NCBI RefSeq assembly: GCF_003594875.1
Contig: NZ_QZEY01000001.1
Coordinates: forward strand, 310,001-374,000
Length of the DNA: 64,000 nucleotides
Source of the DNA: Bailinhaonella thermotolerans
GTDB lineage: Bacteria; Actinomycetota; Actinomycetes; Streptosporangiales; Streptosporangiaceae
Reading direction: 5' to 3'
Below, one piece after another: positions 8,535 to 16,348 of the stretch. The position numbers were made by a program, and so were the translations under genes. The notes beneath the pieces were generated by a model. That model did not search any database, was not told the origin of the DNA, and saw only the letters and a list, made by a program, of their open reading frames with translations. Positions within the stretch are counted from its first letter, which is position 1, and every line of letters starts with the position of its first letter.

Positions 8535-9431
8535 TCAGCGCAGGGAGCGCAGGCGGGTCACCTCCTCCCCGGACAGGCGCAGGGTCGCGGCGGCGACGTT
8601 CTCGGCGAGGTGGCCGGGGTCGGCGGTGCCGGGGATGGCCAGGACGTGGGGGCCCTGGTGGAGGGTCCAGGCGAGGCGGACCTGCGCGGGGGTCGCGCCG
8701 TGCCGGCGGGCGACGGCGAGCACCTCCTCGTGGTCCGCGGCGGCCGCCCCGGCCTCGCGCCCGGCGCCGGCGATCGCGAAGAACGGGACGAAGGCGATGC
8801 CCTGCTCGCCGCAGACGCGCAGCAGCTCGTGGTCGTCCGGGCCCGCGCCGAGGCCGAAGGCGTTCTGCACGCACACCACGGGGGCGATGGCCCGGGCCTC
8901 GGCGAGCTGGTCCGCGGTCACGTTCGACACGCCCAGGTGGCGGATGAGCCCGGCGTCGCGGAGCTCGGCCAGGGCGCCGAAGTGCTCGGCGATGGAGCCG
9001 GTCGCCCGGCTCGGGGGGACCCGCAGGTTCACCACATCGAGGTGGTCGCAGCCGAGCTGGCGCAGGTTCTCCTCGACCTGGCCGCGCAGTTGCGCGGGCG
9101 TGGCCCACCACCACGCGCCCGACGGGTCCCGGCCGGGCCAGACCTTCGTGGCGATGACGAGGTCGTCCGGGTAGGGGGCCAGCGCGCGGTTGATCAGCTC
9201 GTTGGCCGACAGGCGCTCGGAGAAGTAGAAGGCGGCGGTGTCGATGTGGTCGACCCCGAGCTCGACGGCGCGCCGCAGCACGCCGATCGACCGGTCGCGG
9301 TCGCCCGGCACGCCGGGGCCGAAGGCGACACTGCCGGTCAGGCGCATCGCCCCGAACCCCATCCGGTTGACGGTCAGGTCGCCGAGGTCCCAGGTGCCCG
9401 CCGCCGCGGCGGGGCTCGTCCGTGTGGTCAT
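8535..9431 (-). CDS. Aldo/keto reductase
   Basis: A 298-residue (beta/alpha)8-barrel NADPH-dependent oxidoreductase. The family's catalytic Asp and Tyr are visible in DTAAFYFSERL (Asp64, Tyr69) and the Lys in VIATKVW. The usual catalytic His position reads LDVVNLRV, with Arg instead of His; this DVVNLR variant occurs in some AKR subfamilies and may alter specificity. The C-terminal cofactor loop is IPGTADPGHLAENVAAA. It is closest in feel to actinobacterial pyridoxal-reductase/IolS-like AKRs. Substrate is not assignable. The ATG at 9431 has GAGGAG seven bases upstream. A terminator-like hairpin with a short upstream ORF lies in its leader. Confidence 0.92.
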   Translation of the reverse strand: MTTRTSPAAAAGTWDLGDLTVNRMGFGAMRLTGSVAFGPGVPGDRDRSIGVLRRAVELGVDHIDTAAFYFSERLSANELINRALAPYPDDLVIATKVWPGRDPSGAWWWATPAQLRGQVEENLRQLGCDHLDVVNLRVPPSRATGSIAEHFGALAELRDAGLIRHLGVSNVTADQLAEARAIAPVVCVQNAFGLGAGPDDHELLRVCGEQGIAFVPFFAIAGAGREAGAAAADHEEVLAVARRHGATPAQVRLAWTLHQGPHVLAIPGTADPGHLAENVAAATLRLSGEEVTRLRSLR

Positions 9432-9508
9432 GATCAGGCTCCTCGCCCAGAGGTCCGCAAGGGGGTGTGAGCGCCGCGGATCGGCGGATCCGGCCGGATC
9501 CGGGCATG

Positions 9509-9573
9509 AAAAAAGCCTTCTCGCCCGGAGTGTCTCCGGACCAGAAGGCTCAAGTCGTGTCGGTCGTGATCAT
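9509..9573 (-). promoter_or_regulatory. Candidate attenuator leader of the aldo/keto reductase gene
   Basis: On the reverse strand a seven-codon ORF (ATG at 9573, MITTDTT, TGA at 9552-9550) runs directly into a nested hairpin. The outer stem is AGCCTTCT with AGAAGGCT (9543-9550, 9514-9521), the inner stem CTCCGG with CCGGAG (9534-9539, 9525-9530), and T6 follows at 9514-9509. The stop codon overlaps the first base of the stem, so a ribosome held on the short ORF would cover the 5' arm. A TATGAT overlapping the ATG could instead be a -10 box, in which case the element is simply an intrinsic terminator close to the promoter. Confidence 0.55.
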
Positions 9574-9687
9574 ATCACCCCGCGCCGCCGCGGCCGGTCC
9601 TTCCCTGGCCTCCCGGCGCGGGTCGCGTGAGCAGGCGGAACGCCGCCGGCCGGGCCGGTCCCCTTCCGCGCGGGAGATGATGGGGCG

Positions 9688-9954
9688 GTGAGCGAACGTT
9701 CCCGCGTCCGTGCCCTGATCGGCCGTTACGATCCGGAGGGCCTGCTCGCCATCGGCGCGCCCGCCGATGAGTACGACCCGGAGGCGGGCGACCTCCTGGT
9801 GCTCGTCCACGGGACCGCGCGGATCACCCCCGAGGCGGTCTCCCGGGTCTGGCTGCGCTGGTTCGGCGGCTCCGCCTGGCCGGAGAGCCGCCCGGACCAG
9901 GTGGCCGCCCTGGCGGCCGAGCTGGAGGCGATGCGGCGGTCGTGCGGCGGGTGA
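9688..9954 (+). CDS. Small acidic protein, DUF1871-like
   Basis: An 88-residue protein with the stretch YDPEGLLAIGAPADEYDPEA near residues 14-33, followed by an amphipathic helix and a WLRWFG segment. The DPxGLLxxGAPxDEYxxE pattern recalls the small DUF1871 family, from memory and not checked. No catalytic motif, signal peptide or membrane segment is visible. GTG 9688 is used, with GGGAGA upstream. It sits alone between the aldo/keto reductase leader and the convergent AraC gene, which ends five nt after its stop. Function unknown. Confidence 0.6.
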   Translation: MSERSRVRALIGRYDPEGLLAIGAPADEYDPEAGDLLVLVHGTARITPEAVSRVWLRWFGGSAWPESRPDQVAALAAELEAMRRSCGG

Positions 9955-9958
9955 CGGG

Positions 9959-10822
9959 TCAGCGGTCCTGGGCGTACGGCGCGGCGGGGGTGCCGGCGGG
10001 CCAGGCGATGGGGTCGACGGCCAGGAAGGGCTCGCCGGGCACGGCCGACGGGGTCAGGCCGGTGAAGGCCGCGACGTCCCGGTGCAGGTGGGACTGGTCG
10101 GCGTAGCCGGCCGCCGCCGCGACGAGGGCCGCGCTCTCGCCGGCGACCAGGCGGTGGGCGGCGTGGTCGAAGCGGACCAGCCTCGCGGCGCGCTTGGGCG
10201 GCAGGCCGATCTGGGCGTGGAAGCGGGACCACAGGCGCTTGCGGCTCCACCCGACCTCGGCCGCGAGCCGGTCCACCCGCACGAGGCCGCGGGCGCCGCC
10301 GATCCGGCGCCAGGCCCAGGCGACCTCCGGGTCGGCCGCGGGCCCCTCGTGGCGGCGGGCGAGCAGCGCGTCGACCAGGGCGAAGCGCTCCTCCCAGGAG
10401 GAGGCGGCGGCCAGCCGCTCGCCGATCAGGGCCGCCTGCCCGCCCCACAGGTCGTCCAGGGCCACCGCCTCGCCGCCGAGGTCGGCCGGGGAGACGCCCA
10501 GGACGGAGCGGGCGATGACCGGGGACAGGCGCACCTGCACGCACTCGACGTTCTCGCCCCGCGCCCGGACCGTGCCCCCGGACCCGAACCCGGGGCCCGC
10601 GACGATGCCGCCCCGCCGCCGCCCGGCGGCGCAGTCCACCTCGGGGGACCCGGGGCCGAACTCCAGGAGCAGCGTCACGGCCGGGTGCGGGACCATCCGG
10701 AGCGTGTCCATGTCGCGCACCCGGAACCCGGCCATCGCGACGCCGGCCACCCGGCTGGGCCCCCGCGGTGAGGCGACCTCCCACACGGCCGCCCCGTGCA
10801 CGAACGTCCGCACGCCGCTCAT
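9959..10822 (-). CDS. AraC family transcriptional regulator
   Basis: A 287-residue regulator: an N-terminal ligand-sensing beta-rich half (about 1-150) and a C-terminal AraC/XylS DNA-binding domain (about 170-265). The second helix-turn-helix reads ALVAAAAGYADQSHLHRDVA, with the usual GYxDQSHLxR pattern. The first half contains no recognised cupin metal motif. It is divergent from the alpha/beta hydrolase at 10894, with 71 nt between the starts, so the hydrolase is its most likely target. The start at 10822 is ATG. The C-terminus extends slightly beyond the HTH with a Pro/Ala-rich tail. Confidence 0.9.
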   Translation of the reverse strand: MSGVRTFVHGAAVWEVASPRGPSRVAGVAMAGFRVRDMDTLRMVPHPAVTLLLEFGPGSPEVDCAAGRRRGGIVAGPGFGSGGTVRARGENVECVQVRLSPVIARSVLGVSPADLGGEAVALDDLWGGQAALIGERLAAASSWEERFALVDALLARRHEGPAADPEVAWAWRRIGGARGLVRVDRLAAEVGWSRKRLWSRFHAQIGLPPKRAARLVRFDHAAHRLVAGESAALVAAAAGYADQSHLHRDVAAFTGLTPSAVPGEPFLAVDPIAWPAGTPAAPYAQDR

Positions 10823-10893
10823 GCTACGCGAGCGGGACGGAGGGGGAACATTCGTCCAAGACGCGGGGGCGGCCCGCGGCCGACAGTGGGCTC

Positions 10894-11778
10894 ATGACCG
10901 TTTCTGACGGCGGCCCGCGCGCGCAACGCGCCACCGAGGGCCGTGAGATTCCGACCTTGGCCGCGACCCTGAGCTCGACCGGGAATGTGACCGTGCCCCT
11001 GGAGGACTGCGAAGTCCACGTGTGCCAGGACGGCCCGCGCGGCGCGCCCGCGCTGCTCCTGATCCACGGCTCCGCCGCCTCGGCGCGCTCGTGGGACCCG
11101 CTCGTCCCGCTGCTGACCGGCGCCCATCGCGTCATCCGGGTGGACCTGCCGGGGCACGGCCGGTCGGCCAAGGCGGACGACCTGAGTTACGCGACCCGGG
11201 ACCAGGCGCGCCGGGTGGGCGAGGTGCTGGACCGGCTCGGCGCCGGGCCGGTCGTGGTGGCCGGTCACTCCAGCGGGGGCGTGGTCGCCACCGCCCTCGC
11301 CGTACAGCGGCCGGACCTGGTGACGGCGCTCGCGCTCATCGACACCGGCCCGAGCATGGCGGCCTTCATCGCGGCCGAGTCCGCCGCGCTCGACCCCTCG
11401 GCGTGGCCGCCCCCGGACGAGCCGCTCATGGAGTTCGCGAGCACCGGGTTCAGCCGCCCCGGCTACCGGATCCCCCGGGAGTTCCTGGACGACCTGCGCG
11501 CCATGACGTTCCACACGCTCACGGCCACGATGCGGGGCACCACCGAGTACCTGCTGGAGCGGCCGCTCCCGGACCGGCTGGCGCCGCTCGGCAAGCCCCT
11601 CCTGGTGATCTTCGGCGAGGACGACCGGCGCTGGCGCTCCTCCTCCGCCGCCGACTACCGCGCGGTCCCCGGCGCGCGGATCGAGCTCCTCCCCGGCCTC
11701 GGCCACTCCCCCAATCTGGAGGACCCTCCGGCGACCGCCGCCGCCCTCCTGCCCTTCACCACCGCCCACGCCCGCTGA
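10894..11778 (+). CDS. Alpha/beta hydrolase
   Basis: A 294-residue serine hydrolase of the alpha/beta fold. The oxyanion strand is LLLIHGSAASARSW (about 54-67), the nucleophile elbow GHSSGG places Ser at 126, the acid is in FGEDDRRW, and the catalytic His is in GLGHSPN near the C-terminus, so the triad is complete. A DLPGHGRS segment is typical of esterases and ring-cleavage hydrolases of this fold. ATG 10894 is chosen over the longer frame because the upstream 42 codons overlap the divergent AraC promoter region and are Arg-rich. Substrate unknown; the adjacent AraC regulator suggests an inducible catabolic role. Confidence 0.9.
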   Translation: MTVSDGGPRAQRATEGREIPTLAATLSSTGNVTVPLEDCEVHVCQDGPRGAPALLLIHGSAASARSWDPLVPLLTGAHRVIRVDLPGHGRSAKADDLSYATRDQARRVGEVLDRLGAGPVVVAGHSSGGVVATALAVQRPDLVTALALIDTGPSMAAFIAAESAALDPSAWPPPDEPLMEFASTGFSRPGYRIPREFLDDLRAMTFHTLTATMRGTTEYLLERPLPDRLAPLGKPLLVIFGEDDRRWRSSSAADYRAVPGARIELLPGLGHSPNLEDPPATAAALLPFTTAHAR

Positions 11779-12180
11779 GCGGTCAGGGCGCGGGCCGCGG
11801 AGCGGGTGGAGCGGCGTGGAGCGGGTGGAACGGCGTGGAGCGGCCTCCCGGAGCCGGTCATGGAGGCGGGTCGGGGGCCTGGCGGCGTCGCAGCACGCCG
11901 CCACCTCCTCCGTCCGGCTCCACCTGCCACTCCGAAGGCCATTGGCGTCTCCACGATGGACGACCCCGGGGCATGCGCGAACGGTCTTCGCGCGTCGCGC
12001 GGGCCCCGCTCGCGTCCTCCCCGCGAGGTTCTGCTCGTGCCCTCCCCGCGGGGCTCTGCTGGCGTCCTCCCCGCGCCCGCCGTGCCCCGCCCGCCCCGGC
12101 TGGGGGAGTTCGAGGGTGCGGACAGGCTCGGGGAGGACGGGCGCGGCCGGGCCCGGGTGGGGCCGGCCGCGCCCGGCGGG
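11779..12180. other. Non-coding gap between hydrolase and DUF917 genes
   Basis: I find no supported gene in these 402 bases. The first part holds a 19-bp tandem repeat (11800-11843). Further on, CTCCCCGCG-containing units recur around 12016, 12041 and 12067 with intervening TTCTGCT/CTCTGCT. The interval separates two genes whose 3' ends converge. No clear hairpin plus T-run terminator is visible. Confidence 0.6.
11800..11843. repeat. 19-bp tandem repeat
   Basis: Two full copies (11800-11818 and 11819-11837) differ at one base, G versus A, and a six-base third partial copy follows. The unit begins GAGCGGGTGGA. It lies just after the hydrolase stop codon and encodes nothing I can support. Probably a slippage-derived minisatellite. 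Confidence 0.7.
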
Positions 12181-13251
12181 TCAGGCGGCGGGGAGGGGGC
12201 GGTGGTCGCAGTCGTAGCCGAAGTAGCGGGGTCCGGCCAGGGCCAGGCCCTCGGGGGTGGTCCAGCGAGGGTCGCAGGGGACGCCGATGACCGTCACGCG
12301 CAGGCCGTACCGCATGGACTCGGTGGTGACCGGCTCGCCGGAGTCGGTGTCGAGGACGCAGATCAGGTCGGGGGTGGTGGCGACGATCTCGCCGTCCCTG
12401 CGGGCGAGCAGGTGCTCGTTCTGGAAGTCCAGCTCCAGGGTCCCCGTCTCGCCGCGTACGGCCGACAGGCGGGCCCGGCCGCGGGCGAAGCCGCCGGTCG
12501 TGCGCCGCTCGACGTCCACCACCTTGCCGGTGAACAGGCGGACCCCGCCGAGGACGCCGAGCGCCGCCGCCACCGGGTCGGCGTGGCCGGCGCGCGCCAG
12601 CCGTACGGCGCGGCCCAGGTCCTCGGCCAGGGTCAGGGTGGCGGGGACCAGGCCGTCGCGGAGCTGGTCGCCGCGCAGGACGGTGTCGGCGCAGGAGACC
12701 TGGCAGCCCATCTGGACGCAGGCGGCGCGGGCCAGGCGCTCGGCCCAGTGGTTGGACACGGCGTTTACGACCAGGGTGTTGCCCTTGTCGTCGGCCAGCG
12801 CCATCGGCGTGTTGCGGACCCCGATCAGGGTGGGCAGCACCATCTGCGCCTCGGGGAAGGCACGGCCCATCGCGTCGCCGTCCACCAGCGGCAGGCCCGC
12901 CTGCGCGGCGGCAGCGATGGGGATCATGGAGTTCACGCCGCCGATCTCGATCGGCACGATGTGGGTGGCGCGCCGCCCGAGCACGGCCTCCAGCGCGCGC
13001 AGCGCCGTCAGCTCCTCGGTGCCCGCCGGCAGCTTCTCCAGCAGCACGGTCGGCGCGCCCATCCCCGAGACCGGCACGATGGTGGCGTCGGGCGGCACCT
13101 CGCCGATGTCGTACACCGGCACCGGCCCGTGCCTGCGGATGGCCTCGCGGGCCAGCAGTTTCCCGACGTAGGGGTCGCCGCCGCCCCCGGTGCCGAGGAT
13201 CCCGGCGCCGCGCGCCAGGTCGTCGAGCTGGTCGATCCCGATCTCACGCAT
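12181..13251 (-). CDS. DUF917 protein (hydantoin/thiohydantoin-processing family)
   Basis: A 356-residue member of the DUF917 family, which includes S-methyl-thiohydantoin desulfurase and is almost always encoded next to hydantoinase/oxoprolinase subunits. The family N-terminus ILGTGGGGDPYVGK (about 18-31), the GGVNSM and GDAMGRAFPE segments (about 105-135) and the C-terminal MRYGLRVTVIGVP element are intact. Its ATG overlaps the end of the HyuA-like gene by eight bases (ATGCGTGA), indicating translational coupling and probably a complex. It is the last gene of the cluster. The cyclic amide substrate is unknown. Confidence 0.9.
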   Translation of the reverse strand: MREIGIDQLDDLARGAGILGTGGGGDPYVGKLLAREAIRRHGPVPVYDIGEVPPDATIVPVSGMGAPTVLLEKLPAGTEELTALRALEAVLGRRATHIVPIEIGGVNSMIPIAAAAQAGLPLVDGDAMGRAFPEAQMVLPTLIGVRNTPMALADDKGNTLVVNAVSNHWAERLARAACVQMGCQVSCADTVLRGDQLRDGLVPATLTLAEDLGRAVRLARAGHADPVAAALGVLGGVRLFTGKVVDVERRTTGGFARGRARLSAVRGETGTLELDFQNEHLLARRDGEIVATTPDLICVLDTDSGEPVTTESMRYGLRVTVIGVPCDPRWTTPEGLALAGPRYFGYDCDHRPLPAA

Positions 13252-14776
13252 GCCGTCCGGCCTCCCCGAGCTTGTCCAGGTCCAGATCGCCGACCGCCTT
13301 GACCCTGACCCGGACGGAGTCGCCCGGCAGGTAGGCGAGCGGCAGCTCTTCCACGTCCACGATCCGCACGCTCCCGGCGCGCGCCCCGGCCCGCTCGGCG
13401 CGGGTCACCGCCTCGGCCCTGGCCTCGGCGAGCACGGTCTCGCGGGGGCCGGAGAACACCCGGTCCACCTCGCCGCCGACCTGGGCGATGGCCGCGCCGA
13501 CCGCGTTGGCGACCTCGAAGTGGGGCGGCCGCCGTACGTCGGAGAAGCCGGGCAGCTCCTCGACGAGGATGCTGCCGCCGCCGACGAGGACGACGGGGAG
13601 CGGCGCCGCCGAGGTGCGCATGCGGTCCACGGCCTCGGCCACCCGCTCGGCGATGAGCGCGAGGGGGCGGGCGGGGTCGATCCCGGCGACTCGGGAGAGG
13701 TCGCCGATCTCCGCGCGGCCGGCGGCGACGGCCAGGTCGGTCGCGGTGAGGGTGCCGCCGCCGAAGACCAGCGCCTCGGAGGTCAGCCGGTAGCCGACGC
13801 TGCGCGGGCCGGCCGAGCCGTCGGCGGCGATGATCGAGCCGCCGCCGATGCCGATGGACAGCACGTCGGGGATGCGGAAGTTGGTGCGCACCTCGGCCAC
13901 CAGCGCCTCCCCCGCCGCTTCCCTGGGGAAGCCGCCGACGAGGATGCCCACGTCGGAGGTGGTGCCGCCGATGTCCACGACCGCGCAGTCGGTCAGGCCG
14001 GACAGGTACGCCGCCCCGCGCATGGAGTTGGTGGGGCCGGAGGCGAACGTGGCCACCGGGTAGCGGCGGGCGTGGTCCACGTCCATGAGCGTGCCGTCGT
14101 TCTGCGACAGGAACAGCGGGGCGGTGATGCCGGCGCGCAGCAGCGCCTCGCCGAACGCGGCCACGGTGCGCTCGGCGAGCGGGCGCAGCGCGGCGTTGAC
14201 GATCGTGGCGTTCTCGCGCGCGAGCAGCCCGACCTTGCCGATCTCGCTCGACAGCGAGAGGTGGACGTCCGGGCCCAGCTCGGCGGCCAGGATCTCGGCG
14301 GCCCGCCGTTCGGAGGCGTCGCTCACCGGCGAGAAGACCGAGGAGATCGCGACCGAGCGCAGCCCGCGCTCGCGGATGTCGGCCGCGACCCTCTTGAGCT
14401 CGTCGGGGTCGGGGTCGGAGATGGGCGTGCCGTCGTACTCGTGGCCGCCGCGGCACAGGTGGACCGCGCCCTCGACGGCCGCGCGCAGCCGGTCGGGCCA
14501 GTCCACCAGGGGCGGGAGCGCGGCCGTGGCGGGCAGGCCGAGCCGTACGGCGGCGACCGGCTCCAGCCGGGCGGCCTCCACGAGGGCGTTCACGAAGTGG
14601 GTCGTGCCGATCATCACGGCCGACACCCGGGTCGCGCCGAGGCCCGCGAGGGCCGCGGCGACACCTCCGGTGACGTCCTCGGTGGTCGGGGATTTGACGG
14701 TGGCCAGCACCTGGCCGTCGTCTCCGATGAGGGCGGCGTCGGTGTTGGTCCCGCCGACGTCGATGCCGATGCGCAT
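13244..14776 (-). CDS. Hydantoinase/oxoprolinase A-type ATPase (HyuA-like)
   Basis: A 510-residue protein of the N-methylhydantoinase A/oxoprolinase family, which activates cyclic amides by ATP hydrolysis. Both nucleotide-site signatures are present: the N-terminal GIDVGGTNTDAALIG (about 4-18) and the internal DIGGTTSDVGI, together with GTTHFVNAL and SIGIGGGS. It starts at ATG 14776; the frame extends further upstream but only as a shadow of the permease. It is about 510 residues, shorter than the 650-700 residues of stand-alone HyuA, a size typical of copies paired with DUF917 proteins. It overlaps the following DUF917 start and lies 53 nt after the permease gene. Confidence 0.92.
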   Translation of the reverse strand: MRIGIDVGGTNTDAALIGDDGQVLATVKSPTTEDVTGGVAAALAGLGATRVSAVMIGTTHFVNALVEAARLEPVAAVRLGLPATAALPPLVDWPDRLRAAVEGAVHLCRGGHEYDGTPISDPDPDELKRVAADIRERGLRSVAISSVFSPVSDASERRAAEILAAELGPDVHLSLSSEIGKVGLLARENATIVNAALRPLAERTVAAFGEALLRAGITAPLFLSQNDGTLMDVDHARRYPVATFASGPTNSMRGAAYLSGLTDCAVVDIGGTTSDVGILVGGFPREAAGEALVAEVRTNFRIPDVLSIGIGGGSIIAADGSAGPRSVGYRLTSEALVFGGGTLTATDLAVAAGRAEIGDLSRVAGIDPARPLALIAERVAEAVDRMRTSAAPLPVVLVGGGSILVEELPGFSDVRRPPHFEVANAVGAAIAQVGGEVDRVFSGPRETVLAEARAEAVTRAERAGARAGSVRIVDVEELPLAYLPGDSVRVRVKAVGDLDLDKLGEAGRHA

Positions 14777-14829
14777 GTGCGGTCTTCCTGGGTGGGTTCT
14801 TCGAGGGTTCGGATGGTCCGGTGGGGTTC

Positions 14830-16152
14830 TCAGACGGCGGTGGGGGCGGGCTGGTCGACGTGGATCTCGCGGGTCGGGCGGACCAGGCCGAGCCTGCCGG
14901 CGACGATGTACGCCACACCGGCCAGGATCAGCGAGTTGAGCGCCGGGATGCCGATCCACTGGTGGTGCTCGCTGAGCCAGCCGACCACGGCGGCGCCGGC
15001 CCAGATGACGAGGGTGGCGGGCACCCACGTGGGCTCGGTGTCCGGGAGCCGGCCCAGGGCGCGGGAGGCGTTCAGGGCCGGGCGCCAGCGCTTGACCACG
15101 AAGTACTCCGCGACCATGATCCCGGCGACCGGCGGGGTGATGACGCCGAGCAGGGTCAGGAAGTCGGTGAAGCGCTCCAGGATGCCGGCGGCGGCCAGCA
15201 CGCTGCCGAGCACGCCGATCCCGACGGTGACGGCGACGCGGTTGAGCCGCACGCCGAAGGTGGACTCGACCGCGTTGAGCAGGCCGAGCGCGGAGGAGTA
15301 CAGGTTCCAGTTGTTGATCTTCACGGTGGCGGAGATCAGCACGATCACGCCGACGACGCCCGAGGAGGCGGTGATGATCGCGATGACGTCCGAGGTCTTC
15401 ACCGCGTACGCCAGGAGCACGCCGGCCAGGCCCAGGACGTACTCCCCGAGGGAGATGCCGACGAGGGTCTGCTTGACCACGTCGCCGGTGTTGCGGTTGA
15501 AGCGGGTCATGTCGGGCGTGGTGACCGCGCCGACGATGTAGGACCCGGCGACGATCGTCGCGCCGGTCGCGATCGACATCGGCTCGCCGAACGGCGGCGA
15601 CGCCACGAGCGTGCCCAGGTCGTGGCGGGAGATCTCCACCCACATCGCCCACCCGGCCAGGCCGAGGAAGGCGGGCACGGTGATGAACGCGGTCAGCCCC
15701 ATCGCCTTGAACCCGCGCAGCACCAGCAGCGTCACGCCGAGCCCGGCGATCAGCGACCAGGCCCACAGCGGCAGCGCGGGCATGATCGAGTGCAGGCCGC
15801 CGGCGAACACCCCGGTCTGCACGCCGAACCAGCCGAACAGGCTCAGCGCGATCAGCACGCCGATCAGGGTGGAGCCGTAGCGCCCGAACCCGGTCCAGCG
15901 GGCCAGCAGCGAGGTGGACATGCCCTCGCGCATGCCGGCGATGCCGACGAAGATGCAGACGATCTCCAGGATCACCGAGCCGAGCGTGAACGCCCAGAAC
16001 GCGCCCCAGAAGGACAGCCCCGCGCCGAGCGTGGCGCCGAGCAGGAACTGCGTCAGGTCGGAGAGCTGGCCGAACCGCTGCACGGCCACGTTGAACCAGG
16101 GGTAGCGGGCCTTCGGCGGCACCCGCTCCAGCGGGTAGTCCTCATCGTTCAT
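14830..16152 (-). CDS. NCS1-type purine/cytosine/hydantoin permease
   Basis: A 440-residue, roughly 12-helix transporter of the nucleobase:cation symporter-1 class, resembling CodB. Typical segments include FLLGATLGAGLSFWGAFWAF in TM1-2, the ISLGEYVLG stretch, and KINNWNLYSSALGLLNA in the substrate-binding middle helices. Position inside the hydantoin cluster, between the two HyuA/DUF917 pairs, suggests that it imports the cyclic amide substrate. ATG 16152 is preceded by GAAAGG. The preceding gene ends 196 nt upstream, a gap long enough for a secondary promoter, though I see no clear one. Confidence 0.92.
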   Translation of the reverse strand: MNDEDYPLERVPPKARYPWFNVAVQRFGQLSDLTQFLLGATLGAGLSFWGAFWAFTLGSVILEIVCIFVGIAGMREGMSTSLLARWTGFGRYGSTLIGVLIALSLFGWFGVQTGVFAGGLHSIMPALPLWAWSLIAGLGVTLLVLRGFKAMGLTAFITVPAFLGLAGWAMWVEISRHDLGTLVASPPFGEPMSIATGATIVAGSYIVGAVTTPDMTRFNRNTGDVVKQTLVGISLGEYVLGLAGVLLAYAVKTSDVIAIITASSGVVGVIVLISATVKINNWNLYSSALGLLNAVESTFGVRLNRVAVTVGIGVLGSVLAAAGILERFTDFLTLLGVITPPVAGIMVAEYFVVKRWRPALNASRALGRLPDTEPTWVPATLVIWAGAAVVGWLSEHHQWIGIPALNSLILAGVAYIVAGRLGLVRPTREIHVDQPAPTAV

Positions 16153-16348
16153 CGGCGTCGCCTTTCTCGGGGGATCTGGAGGGCCGCCCCGGCGGGCGGC
16201 ACGGCCTGGCGGGCGCGTGCCGTACGGCGGGGCGCGGGGTCACGGACCCGGGCGGGGGGACGCCCGCGGGCCGGAGGTCTCAGGGGCCGCCGGACCCGGC
16301 CGGGGCCGGGGCCGCGCGACCGGCCGGACGAGTCGGGTCGTGCGGGGG

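Noticed and set aside
5877-9470. Very long forward-strand open frame (1,197 codons) opposite the xylose genes
   Set aside because: Its amino acid sequence is low-complexity and Gly/Arg/Ala-rich with no domain, while the reverse strand carries xylA, xylB and AKR with all catalytic motifs. It is a GC-driven antisense shadow.
9487-9502. GGATCCGGCCGGATCC palindrome in the aldo/keto reductase leader
   Set aside because: A 16-bp self-complementary sequence of common GC tetramers. It adds nothing beyond the terminator hairpin, and no regulator is linked.
13190-15541. 783-codon forward frame across the hydantoin cluster
   Set aside because: It runs antisense to the HyuA and permease genes, whose motifs are intact, and consists of low-complexity sequence.
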